Source: Planctomycetota bacterium
Lineage (GTDB): Bacteria > Planctomycetota > Phycisphaerae > Phycisphaerales > Phycisphaeraceae
Assembly (NCBI GenBank): GCA_024279275.1
Contig: JAJRRS010000152.1
Location: 1-64,000 of the forward strand
Length of the DNA: 64,000 nt
Direction: 5' to 3'
A model generated the notes under the pieces. That model was not told the origin of the DNA, did not search any database, and saw nothing but the letters and a program-made list of their open reading frames with translations. The position numbers were made by a program, and so were the translations under genes. Of this stretch, positions 41,648 to 50,418 are shown one piece after another (position 1 is the first letter of the stretch; each line of letters starts with the position of its first letter).

Positions 41648-42610
41648 TCATTCGGTCTGCATCTTTGCCTTCTGGTTTAGCCAGCTCTTATTCAGCACGG
41701 GTTCCAAGACCACTACTTTAGCGTCTGCGAGCATGGAACGCGCAGCCTGCTGCATGCGTTGGCCTTCCAACTCCAATTGTACTGTGTATTCAAGCTGCGC
41801 GCGGGCCTGCTCAAAGGGGATCGCATCGGCGGGTAGTATTTTTTCGAGCTTCATAATTATGAAATGATCGTCCACCGCGATCAGGTCGCTGATGGTGCCG
41901 GTTTGCATGGAGGCCAATGTCTGGCGTAAGGCTTTGGGGTAGGTGTTATCGACGGGGCTGATCGGCGAGAGCAGGCCGCCTTGCGCGGCGCTGGCGTCGG
42001 TCGAGTTTAAGGATGCGAGGTCTGCAAATGATTCGCCTGCGACAGATCGGGCTTGTAGATCGCTTGCCTGGGGGAGTGAGTCGGTGACGATGATGCGAAT
42101 GCGGTAGCGTTGGCCGTGACGTAGTTCGTAGGCTTGGCGGAGAAGAGTTTCGGGGACCTGGACCTGATCTTTAATAAGGAGGCGCAGGCCGGCGTTGCGG
42201 AAGAGCATGGACTGGAACCCCAGCTTGCCGAGGCCTCGGTCACTGAACATCTTGATGAGCAGTCTCGTCGCCTCGTTGGGGTCGGCGGAGAGTGTGTTTC
42301 TCATGTGCGACTCTTCGGCGTCAATCAGTTCGGGCGTGAGTGTGAGGCCTCGCTGTTTGAGGCGGTCGCGGATCATGTTGTCGAGTATGAGTTCGGACAG
42401 AACTTGTCCGCCGGACACTTCGATGAGTCGGGTGTGGAGGTCGGACCGGGTGACGGGTTGGCCGTTGATGTAGGCGACCGGGGCGGAGTTTTGTCGAGCA
42501 GCCGAGGTTTGGGCGGGTGTGGTAGAAGCTGCGGGGGCTGGCAGAGGTTGGGATTCGCAACCTATCAGGAGGGCCGCCGCGATCGCCGGTAGGCATACTG
42601 TTTTGTGCAT
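41648..42610 (-). CDS. PpiC/SurA-type peptidyl-prolyl isomerase lipoprotein
   Basis: 320 aa from the ATG giving MHKTVCLPAIAAALLIGCES, whose lipobox LLIGC marks a lipoprotein; the ORF-track start 37 codons upstream lies in a dispersed repeat and is rejected. A SurA-like N-terminal helical region (VAYINGQPVTRSDLHTRLIE) is followed by a parvulin domain (~180-280; RYRIRIIVTDSLPQASDLQA, FADLASLNSTDASAAQGGLL, LIAVDDHFIIMKLEKILP). It probably assists folding of exported proteins at the envelope. The Pro/Ala/Thr linker after the lipobox is usual. Confidence 0.88.
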   Translation of the reverse strand: MHKTVCLPAIAAALLIGCESQPLPAPAASTTPAQTSAARQNSAPVAYINGQPVTRSDLHTRLIEVSGGQVLSELILDNMIRDRLKQRGLTLTPELIDAEESHMRNTLSADPNEATRLLIKMFSDRGLGKLGFQSMLFRNAGLRLLIKDQVQVPETLLRQAYELRHGQRYRIRIIVTDSLPQASDLQARSVAGESFADLASLNSTDASAAQGGLLSPISPVDNTYPKALRQTLASMQTGTISDLIAVDDHFIIMKLEKILPADAIPFEQARAQLEYTVQLELEGQRMQQAARSMLADAKVVVLEPVLNKSWLNQKAKMQTE

Positions 42611-42698
42611 GTGAGGCACGCTAAGGGTGAGGTGGGCTGCTGTCAATGCGATGGGTTGGGTGTATTTCATGGGGGTGTGGTGGATTGCTGCGATCTGG

Positions 42699-42718
42699 CG
42701 CGACAAGTCGCGGCGCTT
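42699..42718. repeat. CGCGACAAGTCGCGGCGCTT repeat (copy 3, inverted)
   Basis: Inverse of the 36129 copy. Read on the minus strand it encodes the false MKRRDLSR start of the PpiC ORF. Confidence 0.85.
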
Positions 42719-42814
42719 CATGGGGAGTTGTGGATTGGGAAGGGGCTGGTGGGGTTGGCCCCCGGTTTGCCTCGGGGCGGGTGATGCCTAGAATCGACGC
42801 AGATAAACATCCGT

Positions 42815-44035
42815 ATGGACCCACCGATGCAGCGACGCTATCTGGATAACGCGGCGACCAGTTTCCCCAAGCCGCCCGAGGTGCTTGAAGGGGTGACGCG
42901 GTATGCCTGTGAGTTGGGCGCAAGCCCGGGGCGGGGCGCGTATGGTGAGGCGAAGGAGGCCGGGCTTCTTTTTGATGAGTGTCGGGGGCGTATTAATGAA
43001 TTGATCCACGGGGAAGATCCGAATCATGTTGTGTTTACGCTGAATGCCAGCGATGCCTTGAACATGGCGATACGGGGTGTGGTGCATGGGTGTGATTCGT
43101 CGAACACAAAGCCGCACGTCATTACAACGTGGATGGAGCACAACTCGGTGCTTCGGCCGATGAATGAGTTGGTTAGCCGTGGGGATATGGAACAGACACG
43201 AGTGCGTTGCGATCCGGTGACGGGGTTGGTTGATCCGGATGACATACGCAAAGCGATACGACCTAATACGGTGTTGATCGCGGTGGTGCATGGCTCGAAT
43301 GTGACGGGTACGTTGCAACCGGTGGCGGAGGTTGGTGCGATCGCGCGCGAACGGGGCGTTGCGTTATTAGTCGATGCGGCGCAAACCGTGGGGCATGTGC
43401 CGATTGATGTGCGTGCGATGGGGATTGATTTGTTGGCGTTCCCGGGGCACAAGGGTTTGCTTGGGCCGTTGGGGACGGGGGCGTTGTACATCCGGCCTGG
43501 GGTTGAGAAGCGGATGGCGACCAGCCGTGAGGGGGGGACGGGTTCGGTCAGCGATCAGGATACGCAGCCGACTTTCATGCCGGATCGTTTTGAGCCGGGC
43601 AGTCATAATGCGCCGGGGATTGTTGGGTTGTCGCAAGGGGTGAAGTGGATTCTTGATAAAGGCGTCGATGAGTTGTGGCAGCATCAGCGCGGGTTGATGC
43701 GGTTGATGATCGAGCGACTCGGCGATGGCATGCCGGGGCTGCGGCTTTACGGGCCGCAAGGTGTGGAGGATCGTGTCGGGGTATTCAGCATCCGCATTGA
43801 TGGGTTTGGTGATCCGCAGTCGTTGTCGGATGTGTTGGAAAAAGATTTTGGATTACTTACGCGGTCGGGGATCCACTGTGCGCCGTTGGCGCATAAGACG
43901 ATCGGGACGGATCAACTCGGGGGGACGACGCGGTTGAGTTTCGGGCCGTTCACGACGGAAGAAGATGTCCTGTTTATCAGCGACAGCTTGGCGCACCTCT
44001 GTCAGGGTCAGGCGGCGCGGGTATCTTCCTGCTGA
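42815..44035 (+). CDS. Cysteine-desulfurase-like class V aminotransferase
   Basis: 406 aa. MQRRYLDNAATSFPKPPEVL at the start (the second Met, residue 5, is an alternative), PLP aspartate in LLVDAAQTVGHVPIDVRAMG, lysine in LAFPGHKGLLGPLGTGALYI, and a C-terminal RSGIHCAPLAHKTIGTDQLG where the Cys matches the persulfide-forming position. This pattern fits the short NifS-like subfamily in which HCAPLAHKTIGT is conserved. The role is probably sulfur mobilisation, but no Fe-S scaffold gene is nearby. The 3' end overlaps the convergent GT39-like gene by 28 bp. Confidence 0.9.
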   Translation: MDPPMQRRYLDNAATSFPKPPEVLEGVTRYACELGASPGRGAYGEAKEAGLLFDECRGRINELIHGEDPNHVVFTLNASDALNMAIRGVVHGCDSSNTKPHVITTWMEHNSVLRPMNELVSRGDMEQTRVRCDPVTGLVDPDDIRKAIRPNTVLIAVVHGSNVTGTLQPVAEVGAIARERGVALLVDAAQTVGHVPIDVRAMGIDLLAFPGHKGLLGPLGTGALYIRPGVEKRMATSREGGTGSVSDQDTQPTFMPDRFEPGSHNAPGIVGLSQGVKWILDKGVDELWQHQRGLMRLMIERLGDGMPGLRLYGPQGVEDRVGVFSIRIDGFGDPQSLSDVLEKDFGLLTRSGIHCAPLAHKTIGTDQLGGTTRLSFGPFTTEEDVLFISDSLAHLCQGQAARVSSC

Positions 44036-45336
44036 ACTTCTTGGACAGCTTGGCCACCTATAGATGCAACGGGGGCTGCTATTCGTTGGCGGGTTGCTGC
44101 GCGGATCAGTTGTTGAAAACCCACGGCGGCGAAGACTAACAACACGGGTGCCAGGGCATCGCGGAAGCGGTCGCTGCCGTAGAAGATGACGGTGCTGGCG
44201 AGTGTTGCGAGGATCGGTAATAGCAGCAGGCCGGCGGTGGCGGGCGAGCGTTTTAGGCTTAGTAATAGGCCAATTAGTAACAGTGGTGCGACGGCGAGCC
44301 ATCCGGCGGCGAAGGCGATTTGTACCAGGCGGTTGTCGGTGTCCTTGATGGGTGCGACCAGACGCCAGAGTTTGGCTGCGATGAGGGCGGGCATTTTGTC
44401 GGCGTTGGCGCGGATAGCGTCGAGGCCGTAGCGGGTGGCCTGGTCGTTTCGTTCTACTTCGCTCCCGGTAAGTGGGTGGTCGGCATCTATTAATAGACTG
44501 GCCTTGACCCAGCCGCCTTGGTGTGCGGGATTGTTGAAGGTCAGGTCGTTGTGCGATCCCCACAGGCCGTAGCCGGTGATGGTGGACAGGGTGGGCTTAC
44601 CCATGACAACGGCGTTACGGATTATCCAGGGTGACAACACCAGCGATAGCACAACAACCTGCACGGCAAAGCGCTTTAGATGTTCGCGGTCGCGTAGGGC
44701 AAACGCGATCAATGCCAGCGCACCGGCGATCGGGACGGCCAGCAATAATTGCGGGCGTGTGTAGATTGCCATTGCCCAGCACGTCCCTGCCAGGGCGTCG
44801 AGGGTCCATTTGATAGCTGCGCCGCCTTGCCGTCGGTTGTGTGCGTAGATCGATGCGATCAGTGCGAGGGTCAGCCAGAAACCAAACGGTGTTTCGCTGA
44901 CGAAGTGCATGGCGTTGTAGGCGTGTGCGGGGTAGATCGCAAGGCCGATGCCAGCGAGGAGGCCGACGGTACGATTGAAGCAGATGGCACCCAGCCAGGC
45001 GACGAGCAGGCAGGTGAATGCGGATAGTGCACAGAACCAGACGCGACCGGCGATGAAAGATCGTCCGAATGCGGCGTAGATGGGTGCGAGTGTGAGTGAG
45101 GTGCCGGGCGTGCGGGATGCGGTGGGTGAACCGGGGGGGCCGGGGACGACTGTGTAGCCCTGGCCGGTAACCATGTGATAGGCGAGTAGCTCGTAGTCGA
45201 TCTGGTCGGAGTTGGCGTTGGCGTCGGGGGGTGAGTTTAGGCCGACGAATTGGTGGGTCAGGGCGAGGCGTGCGGTGAAGGCGACCAGGAAGATCAGGAT
45301 GAGGCCAAGAGTGAATTGTCGGGTGGTTGGGTTCAT
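44008..45336 (-). CDS. GT39-like (ArnT/PMT-type) membrane glycosyltransferase
   Basis: 442 aa from the ATG giving MNPTTRQFTLGLILIFLVAF. About ten hydrophobic segments. The first outer loop has the acidic, family-type region (NANSDQIDYELLAYHMVTGQ) and SRTPGTSLTLAPIYAAFG. Such enzymes move a sugar from a polyprenyl phosphate donor to lipid or protein on the outer face. Acceptor and donor are unknown. A PGPPGSPTASR stretch is encoded by another G-run. The gene belongs with the glycan genes to its right. Confidence 0.8.
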   Translation of the reverse strand: MNPTTRQFTLGLILIFLVAFTARLALTHQFVGLNSPPDANANSDQIDYELLAYHMVTGQGYTVVPGPPGSPTASRTPGTSLTLAPIYAAFGRSFIAGRVWFCALSAFTCLLVAWLGAICFNRTVGLLAGIGLAIYPAHAYNAMHFVSETPFGFWLTLALIASIYAHNRRQGGAAIKWTLDALAGTCWAMAIYTRPQLLLAVPIAGALALIAFALRDREHLKRFAVQVVVLSLVLSPWIIRNAVVMGKPTLSTITGYGLWGSHNDLTFNNPAHQGGWVKASLLIDADHPLTGSEVERNDQATRYGLDAIRANADKMPALIAAKLWRLVAPIKDTDNRLVQIAFAAGWLAVAPLLLIGLLLSLKRSPATAGLLLLPILATLASTVIFYGSDRFRDALAPVLLVFAAVGFQQLIRAATRQRIAAPVASIGGQAVQEVQQEDTRAA

Positions 45337-45591
45337 GGGGGAACCTGTTAAGAAAGCGAGTTCGCCACAGAGGCGCAGAGACACAGAGAAGAACAAAGAT
45401 GAGTAACAGGGATGAACGCTGATGAACGCTGATGGGATCGGCCGGCAGGTACGTTGCTCATCGGGATGTAATCATTAACGTTTATTTGCGTGTGTCCCTG
45501 TGTTAATTCTGTATTTCTGTGCGCGTGTGGTGGTAAGAGGGGCGCTAAACCGCAAGCGTGGGTTGAGCGATTTGTGGTAGTTGAGGCGGTG
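45337..45591. other. Gap with dispersed word-type repeats
   Basis: Contains CGCCACAGAGGCGCAGAGAC, TAACAGGGATGAACGCTGAT and a direct GAACGCTGAT duplicate, the inverse of text at 33.4 kb, and the inverted 23-bp repeat at 45539-45561. No gene. Confidence 0.65.
45539..45561. repeat. 23-bp dispersed repeat (copy 4, inverted)
   Basis: GGGGCGCTAAACCGCAAGCGTGG, exact reverse complement of the copies at 29416 and 33142, placed ~30 bp downstream of the methyltransferase gene. Orientation relative to the nearby gene end is conserved. Confidence 0.85.
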
Positions 45592-46419
45592 TTAAGCGGC
45601 GCGTCGGTAGTTGGCTGGTAGCTGTGATGGGAGGGCGGCTGTTAGTGGTTTGCGTGCGACGCCGATGACACTTTGGCCGAACGGTGGATTGATTAGTTTT
45701 TCCAATCGGCTGAGGATTGGGACGAGGCGGTTGAACCAGATGGCCTGGCCGCCGGGGACAGTGGTTTTTTTGAGGATGACGCTGTTGAACCACCAGCCGA
45801 GCAGGCCGACTGCATTACTGTACCGGCCGTCGATCCATTGCAGTCCGGCGTCCTGCATGGCGTTGCGGAGGGAGTCGACGGTGTATCGGCGGTAGTGGCC
45901 AAGTTCGTGATCGAGTTTGCCGAATGCGATTGGGCCGGCGGGTACGAAGATGACGGCCTTGCCGCCGGGGCGTAGGTGGGTCGCGACCTGCTTGAGTGCG
46001 CCGACGTGGTCTTCGATGTGTTCAAGGACATTGCAGCTCACGGCGGTGTCGAAGCAGTCGGTATCTTGCGTCGGCGCGGAGAGGTCTTCGAGAGTGCAGC
46101 GGTGGCTGGTCACCGACTTGCTGGCGGCGAAGCGTTGACGGAAGCGGTCGATGAATCTTGCGACGGGATCGATGCCGACGACTTCATCTGCGGACTTGGT
46201 CAGGAACTTGGTGATGTTGCCTGTGCCGCAACCGACTTCCAGGACACGGCCCTTGACGTGGGATTTAAGCAGGTCGTAGACCCACTGGTTATAGGCCCCA
46301 AGGTCTTCGATCATATCCAGAGAGTCTTCAATGACGCCGGTGGACGAGTCGGTTTCGTAGGCATCGGCGGCAAGTGAGCGGGGGCTGATGCGGAGTGGAT
46401 GGGTATCGGCTTGAGGCAT
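45592..46419 (-). CDS. Class I SAM-dependent methyltransferase
   Basis: 275 aa from the ATG giving MPQADTHPLRISPRSLAADA; the 107 upstream codons in the ORF track look noncoding. Motif I is VLEVGCGTGNITKFLTKSAD, then FDTAVSCNVLEHIEDHVGAL and a late LRPGGKAVIFVPAG. These belong to the Methyltransf_11/UbiE-like fold. A C-terminal hydrophobic stretch (GLLGWWFNSVILKKT) is common in methyltransferases of surface polysaccharide clusters. It is divergent from the GT2 gene; substrate unknown, likely a glycan or lipid-linked sugar. Confidence 0.87.
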   Translation of the reverse strand: MPQADTHPLRISPRSLAADAYETDSSTGVIEDSLDMIEDLGAYNQWVYDLLKSHVKGRVLEVGCGTGNITKFLTKSADEVVGIDPVARFIDRFRQRFAASKSVTSHRCTLEDLSAPTQDTDCFDTAVSCNVLEHIEDHVGALKQVATHLRPGGKAVIFVPAGPIAFGKLDHELGHYRRYTVDSLRNAMQDAGLQWIDGRYSNAVGLLGWWFNSVILKKTTVPGGQAIWFNRLVPILSRLEKLINPPFGQSVIGVARKPLTAALPSQLPANYRRAA

Positions 46420-46714
46420 CCGTTGTGGTCCTGTGCCGTTGCGTGTGCGTGGTGGACGCTGAGCGCTGGCGGGCTGTGTCGTGGCGGTAGTCCATATTAA
46501 GTATCGGCTGGATCGGTTATCGCGATTAGACGGATTACGGTGCGTGCTATCAACGTTGACCGTTGCGTTCGTTGTGTCAATCGGCGGCGATTTATCGGTC
46601 GTATGGGTGCTGGGGTAGGACATTAAGGCGTATATGGAATGTGCCGACTGTAAGGGTTGTATGGCCGCGTATGAATCGGCCTGAGAATTGAACTGGAACC
46701 CCCGGAGCTTGCAC

Positions 46715-47545
46715 ATGGGCCAAGTACTGAGCATCATCATCCCGGTTTACAACGAACGCGATCTGCTGCCGCAGTTGCTAGAGCGTGTGGAGCAGGTGGA
46801 ATTGCCCGGCGGGCTTGAGCGTCAGATCGTGATCGTCGACGACGGTTCGACCGACGGCACACGAGACATCCTGCGGGGATTGATCCGTGAGCGGCCAGAC
46901 TACATCATCCACTTCCACGAAGAGAACCAGGGCAAGGGTGGCGGCGTCCGCACGGGTATGAGGTTGGCAACAGGCGACATTGTGTTGATTCAGGATGCGG
47001 ATCTGGAATACAACCCGCGCGACTACCCGCAGCTACTTAGGCCGATCCTTGAGAACAAGGCGGACGCTGTGTTTGGTTCACGTTTTATCGGGGACAGCCG
47101 ACGGGTGCTGTACTTCTGGCATTCGGTGGCGAACAAGATGCTAACGACGCTGAGCAACATGCTCTCGAACCTGAACCTGACGGACATGGAGTGTTGTTAC
47201 AAGGTGTTCACTCGGGAGTTGGCGGATCGTCTTGACATCACCGAGTCGCGGTTCGGGCTGGAGCCGGAGATGACGGCAAAGGTGGCGAAGCTCAACGCCC
47301 GGCTGTACGAGGTGCCTGTGACTTATGACGGGCGGACCTACGCAGAGGGTAAGAAGATCACATGGAAGGACGGTTTCTCTGCGTTGCGTTGCATCCTTAA
47401 ATACAACCTGTTGGTAGCTAAAGAGCCAGCGGTTGCGCCGCGTGTCGAGCAAGTCACGGGCACGGGGCCTATCCCGATTGCGGGTCATACAGGCATGACG
47501 CGTCAGGAAGATAAGGTCGAACAAGGATTGAAGAAGGCTGCGTAG
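46715..47545 (+). CDS. GT2 family glycosyltransferase (polyprenyl-phosphate sugar synthase type)
   Basis: 276 aa from the ATG giving MGQVLSIIIPVYNERDLLPQ, with GGAG upstream. GT-A motifs: VDDGSTDGTRDILRGL, GKGGGVRTGMRLATGDIVLI, and the metal-binding QDADLEYNPRDYPQLL. ADAVFGSRFIGDSRRVLYFW and LTDMECCYKVFTRELAD place it in the dolichol-phosphate mannose synthase-like branch, so it probably loads a sugar on polyprenyl phosphate, possibly the donor for the GT39-like protein. There is no C-terminal membrane domain. First gene of a four-gene plus-strand set. Confidence 0.9.
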   Translation: MGQVLSIIIPVYNERDLLPQLLERVEQVELPGGLERQIVIVDDGSTDGTRDILRGLIRERPDYIIHFHEENQGKGGGVRTGMRLATGDIVLIQDADLEYNPRDYPQLLRPILENKADAVFGSRFIGDSRRVLYFWHSVANKMLTTLSNMLSNLNLTDMECCYKVFTRELADRLDITESRFGLEPEMTAKVAKLNARLYEVPVTYDGRTYAEGKKITWKDGFSALRCILKYNLLVAKEPAVAPRVEQVTGTGPIPIAGHTGMTRQEDKVEQGLKKAA

Positions 47546-47731
47546 CCATTGATCGGATGACTGGGGCCGGCGACACGCCGGATACGATTTTAACTCGCCA
47601 CGTGTGTTGATTGAAGTGTTGAACCGCGTGAATTCAGCAAGTAACAAGCCATGATCAAGTTCGGACTCAACTCGCTCACCACGCTCCTTAGTGAGATCGG
47701 AACGCACTCGAGCAAAGTCGAGGGCAATGCT

Positions 47732-49093
47732 ATGAAACAAGTCACATTATTATCGTTGATGACCGTGCTGGGTGCGGTGGGTGCGATGCAGACGCCGTTC
47801 TGGGGGGTGCTTCTGTACTACACGCTCGCGGTGCTTCGTCCGCAACACCTGTGGGACTGGGCGTTGGACGGCAGCATACGCTGGTCGTTTCTGGCGGCTG
47901 TGATCACCATGCTCAGCTTCTGGTTGCACCTGAGCCGGCTTGTGACGCGCAGCGCGTTCAACGGCATGGTCACGCTCATCATCCTCTACGCACTGCTGGT
48001 GATGTTCAGCACGATCACCGCGTTCAACCCACAGATCGCGCAGGGATGGGCGATCGAGTACGCCAAAATCATGGTAATCGCGGTGATCGCCAGCATGGTG
48101 ATCGAACACTTCTGGCAGGTGAAGCTTCTGGCTTTGATGATGTTGTTGATGCTGGGATACATCGCGTGGGAGATCAATTTTCTGTACTTCTTCCAGGGTG
48201 GACGTTTGAATATTTTCCACTACGGGTACGGCGGTCTTGACAACAACGGCGCGGGTCTGCTGCTTGCGATGGGTGTGCCGTTCGCGTACTGCTTTGCGTT
48301 ATCACCCGAGAAGGGGTGGCGACGTTTCGGCGCTATAGGCGCGGCGTTTCTGGGGTTGGTGATGATCCACGCGGTGATGATGACGTATTCCCGTGGCGCG
48401 ATGCTTGCTACGGCGGTGGGGATTATCTGGGTGCTGGTGCATCATCGTCCGCGTTGGCAGTCTGCGGGGGCGGCGATCGGGCTGGTGCTTGTGCTGTCAG
48501 TGATGGCGGGGCCACAGATTCAAGAGCGGTTCATGTCAACGACGAACTTCAAGACCGACGCCTCGGCGCAGTCGCGGCTGGCATCCTGGTCCGCCGCTTG
48601 GCAGATCGCCTGGGAGAACCCGGTGCTGGGTAAGGGTATTCGAAACTCCAATCAATACACGCGTAACTTCGGCGCCGACTACCAGGGCCGAACCATTCAT
48701 AACCAGTACCTGCAGATCGCAGCCGACACCGGGATACCCGCGGCGACGCTGTACCTGTTTATGCTTGGGTTTGGCCTGTGGAACTTCCGCAAGGCCAGGA
48801 CGATGTGCCGGGACGCGATCGAAGATGATCCAGACGACGATGTAAAACGTAAGATCGATCACGCATCGCGTATCTGCCTGGCGGCGCAGGCGAGCCTGGT
48901 GATCTTCATTTTCGATGGGATGTTCCTGTCGCTTGAGATGTTCGAGCCGCCGTGGCTTCTACTGGTGATGGCTGGCGTGCTGCCGCGCGTGATGAAGGCG
49001 CACCTGAATCAGTTGTGTAATCTTACGGAAGAGGAAGCAGAAACGGTGCCTGTACCGCGACCCCAGACAAACAAGGGTGTGATGCCGGCCTGA
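47732..49093 (+). CDS. O-antigen ligase-like polymerase/ligase (exosortase-associated type)
   Basis: 453 aa from the ATG giving MKQVTLLSLMTVLGAVGAMQ; GAGGG lies nine bases before. About eleven to twelve hydrophobic segments. The Wzy/WaaL-type region reads GYGGLDNNGAGLLLAMGVPF, followed by RGAMLATAVGIIWVLV and the large loop with TIHNQYLQIAADTGIPAATL containing the conserved His. The N-terminal half (TPFWGVLLYYTLAVLRPQHL) resembles the O-glycosylation ligase family that travels with exosortase systems. It would join or polymerise lipid-linked glycans at the periplasmic face. Confidence 0.82.
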   Translation: MKQVTLLSLMTVLGAVGAMQTPFWGVLLYYTLAVLRPQHLWDWALDGSIRWSFLAAVITMLSFWLHLSRLVTRSAFNGMVTLIILYALLVMFSTITAFNPQIAQGWAIEYAKIMVIAVIASMVIEHFWQVKLLALMMLLMLGYIAWEINFLYFFQGGRLNIFHYGYGGLDNNGAGLLLAMGVPFAYCFALSPEKGWRRFGAIGAAFLGLVMIHAVMMTYSRGAMLATAVGIIWVLVHHRPRWQSAGAAIGLVLVLSVMAGPQIQERFMSTTNFKTDASAQSRLASWSAAWQIAWENPVLGKGIRNSNQYTRNFGADYQGRTIHNQYLQIAADTGIPAATLYLFMLGFGLWNFRKARTMCRDAIEDDPDDDVKRKIDHASRICLAAQASLVIFIFDGMFLSLEMFEPPWLLLVMAGVLPRVMKAHLNQLCNLTEEEAETVPVPRPQTNKGVMPA

Positions 49094-49152
49094 TGAATCA
49101 AGTGCCGCCTTAACATAGCGGCAGTCAATCCTGAGGATTCTTACAAGAACCC

Positions 49153-50394
49153 ATGACCGCAATAAGCACACACGTCGAACGCTCACTGGCACAAACCGTT
49201 GCCGTCACCGGCAGGTGGAAGGCCAGCGGTGCGCATACCCTGGTCCTTGACAAGGTGTTGTCACTGGTCGACTTCACCGCACGGGGCGTGTTCCATGTTT
49301 GGCGTAACCGGCGGTATCTGACGCTGTTGAAGTTGGCGAATATGGCGTTGGTGAATATCCAGTTCAAGCTCAAGACCGAGCGTGTGATCGGTCGGCCGTA
49401 TTCGATGAAGATCGAGCCGACCAATATTTGCAACACTCAATGTCAGCTCTGCCCCACGGGGATTGGTCTTGAAGGTCGGCCTAAAGGCAAGATGGATCTG
49501 GGCAAGCTCAAGAAGTTGATTGACTCGTTGAAGTGGCACCTGCGTGATCTTGATTTGTCGATGTGGGGCGACCCGTTGATCGTGCCGGATATCTATAAGA
49601 TGATCCGTCACGCCCACGATCGGGGGATCTGGACGTACATCAGCTCTAACCTGCATGCGTTTAAGATCAAGACCAAGCCGGGGCAGAAGAGTCAGGCTGA
49701 GATGCTGGTTGAATCGGGGCTGGACACGCTGACCTGCTCTCTGCACGGGGCGAGCCAGGCGACTTACGAGCACTACCAGCCCGGTAAGGACTTTGGTGAT
49801 GCGGTTGAAAAGGTTCGCCACATCATCAAGACACGCGACCGGATGGGCAGCAAGACGCCGATGGTCCAACTCAATTTTGTGGTAACAAGACACAACGAGC
49901 ACGAGCGGGCTGATTTCCAACGTCTCGCCGACGAGTTGAACTGCAAGGCCATCTTCTCGACCGCGTCGATGAACGCACGGTTCCAGAACCAGGACAAAAA
50001 TCTCCAGACGCTTGGGCTGGCGGATGATCTACTTAAGAAAAAGGTCAAGACGCATCTGCAAGACTGGCTGCCTGATGATCCGGAGTTTGTGCTTGAGCCG
50101 TATAAGAAGATGAAACAGACGGGCGAGATCGCCGACGGGGATTACAACGGCAAGAAGCTGTTCGATTGCTCCTGGCCATGGCGGCAGAGCGTGATTAATT
50201 GGGATGGGCAGGTCGTGACCTGTTGCGGTTCGTTTGATCCCGGGGAAGACATGGGAGATGTGTTCGAGCAGGGATTTGGGAAGATCTGGAACGGGCCGAG
50301 CTACCGGCTGGCGCGGCGGAGTTTTAAGAAACGATTGACCGATGAGCAGGCCAAGGAAAATGCCTGCGCCAACTGCCCTGGCTTTATGCTTTAA
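49153..50394 (+). CDS. Radical SAM protein with SPASM domain
   Basis: 413 aa. The [4Fe-4S]-SAM motif is TNICNTQCQLCPTGIGL (CxxxCxxC). A C-terminal SPASM-type region has FDCSWPWRQSVINWDGQVVT, CCGSFDPGEDMGDVFEQGFG, KIWNGPSYRLARRS and a final ENACANCPGF, supplying ligands for auxiliary clusters. Family members modify peptides or small molecules, and several lie in glycan and exosortase-like gene clusters. It sits between the ligase-like gene and a GT4 gene on the same strand. No precursor peptide gene was found next to it, so the substrate may be a sugar or lipid intermediate. Confidence 0.88.
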   Translation: MTAISTHVERSLAQTVAVTGRWKASGAHTLVLDKVLSLVDFTARGVFHVWRNRRYLTLLKLANMALVNIQFKLKTERVIGRPYSMKIEPTNICNTQCQLCPTGIGLEGRPKGKMDLGKLKKLIDSLKWHLRDLDLSMWGDPLIVPDIYKMIRHAHDRGIWTYISSNLHAFKIKTKPGQKSQAEMLVESGLDTLTCSLHGASQATYEHYQPGKDFGDAVEKVRHIIKTRDRMGSKTPMVQLNFVVTRHNEHERADFQRLADELNCKAIFSTASMNARFQNQDKNLQTLGLADDLLKKKVKTHLQDWLPDDPEFVLEPYKKMKQTGEIADGDYNGKKLFDCSWPWRQSVINWDGQVVTCCGSFDPGEDMGDVFEQGFGKIWNGPSYRLARRSFKKRLTDEQAKENACANCPGFML

Positions 50395-50418
50395 CCTTCC
50401 GCGGTAATTTCATCCGTT

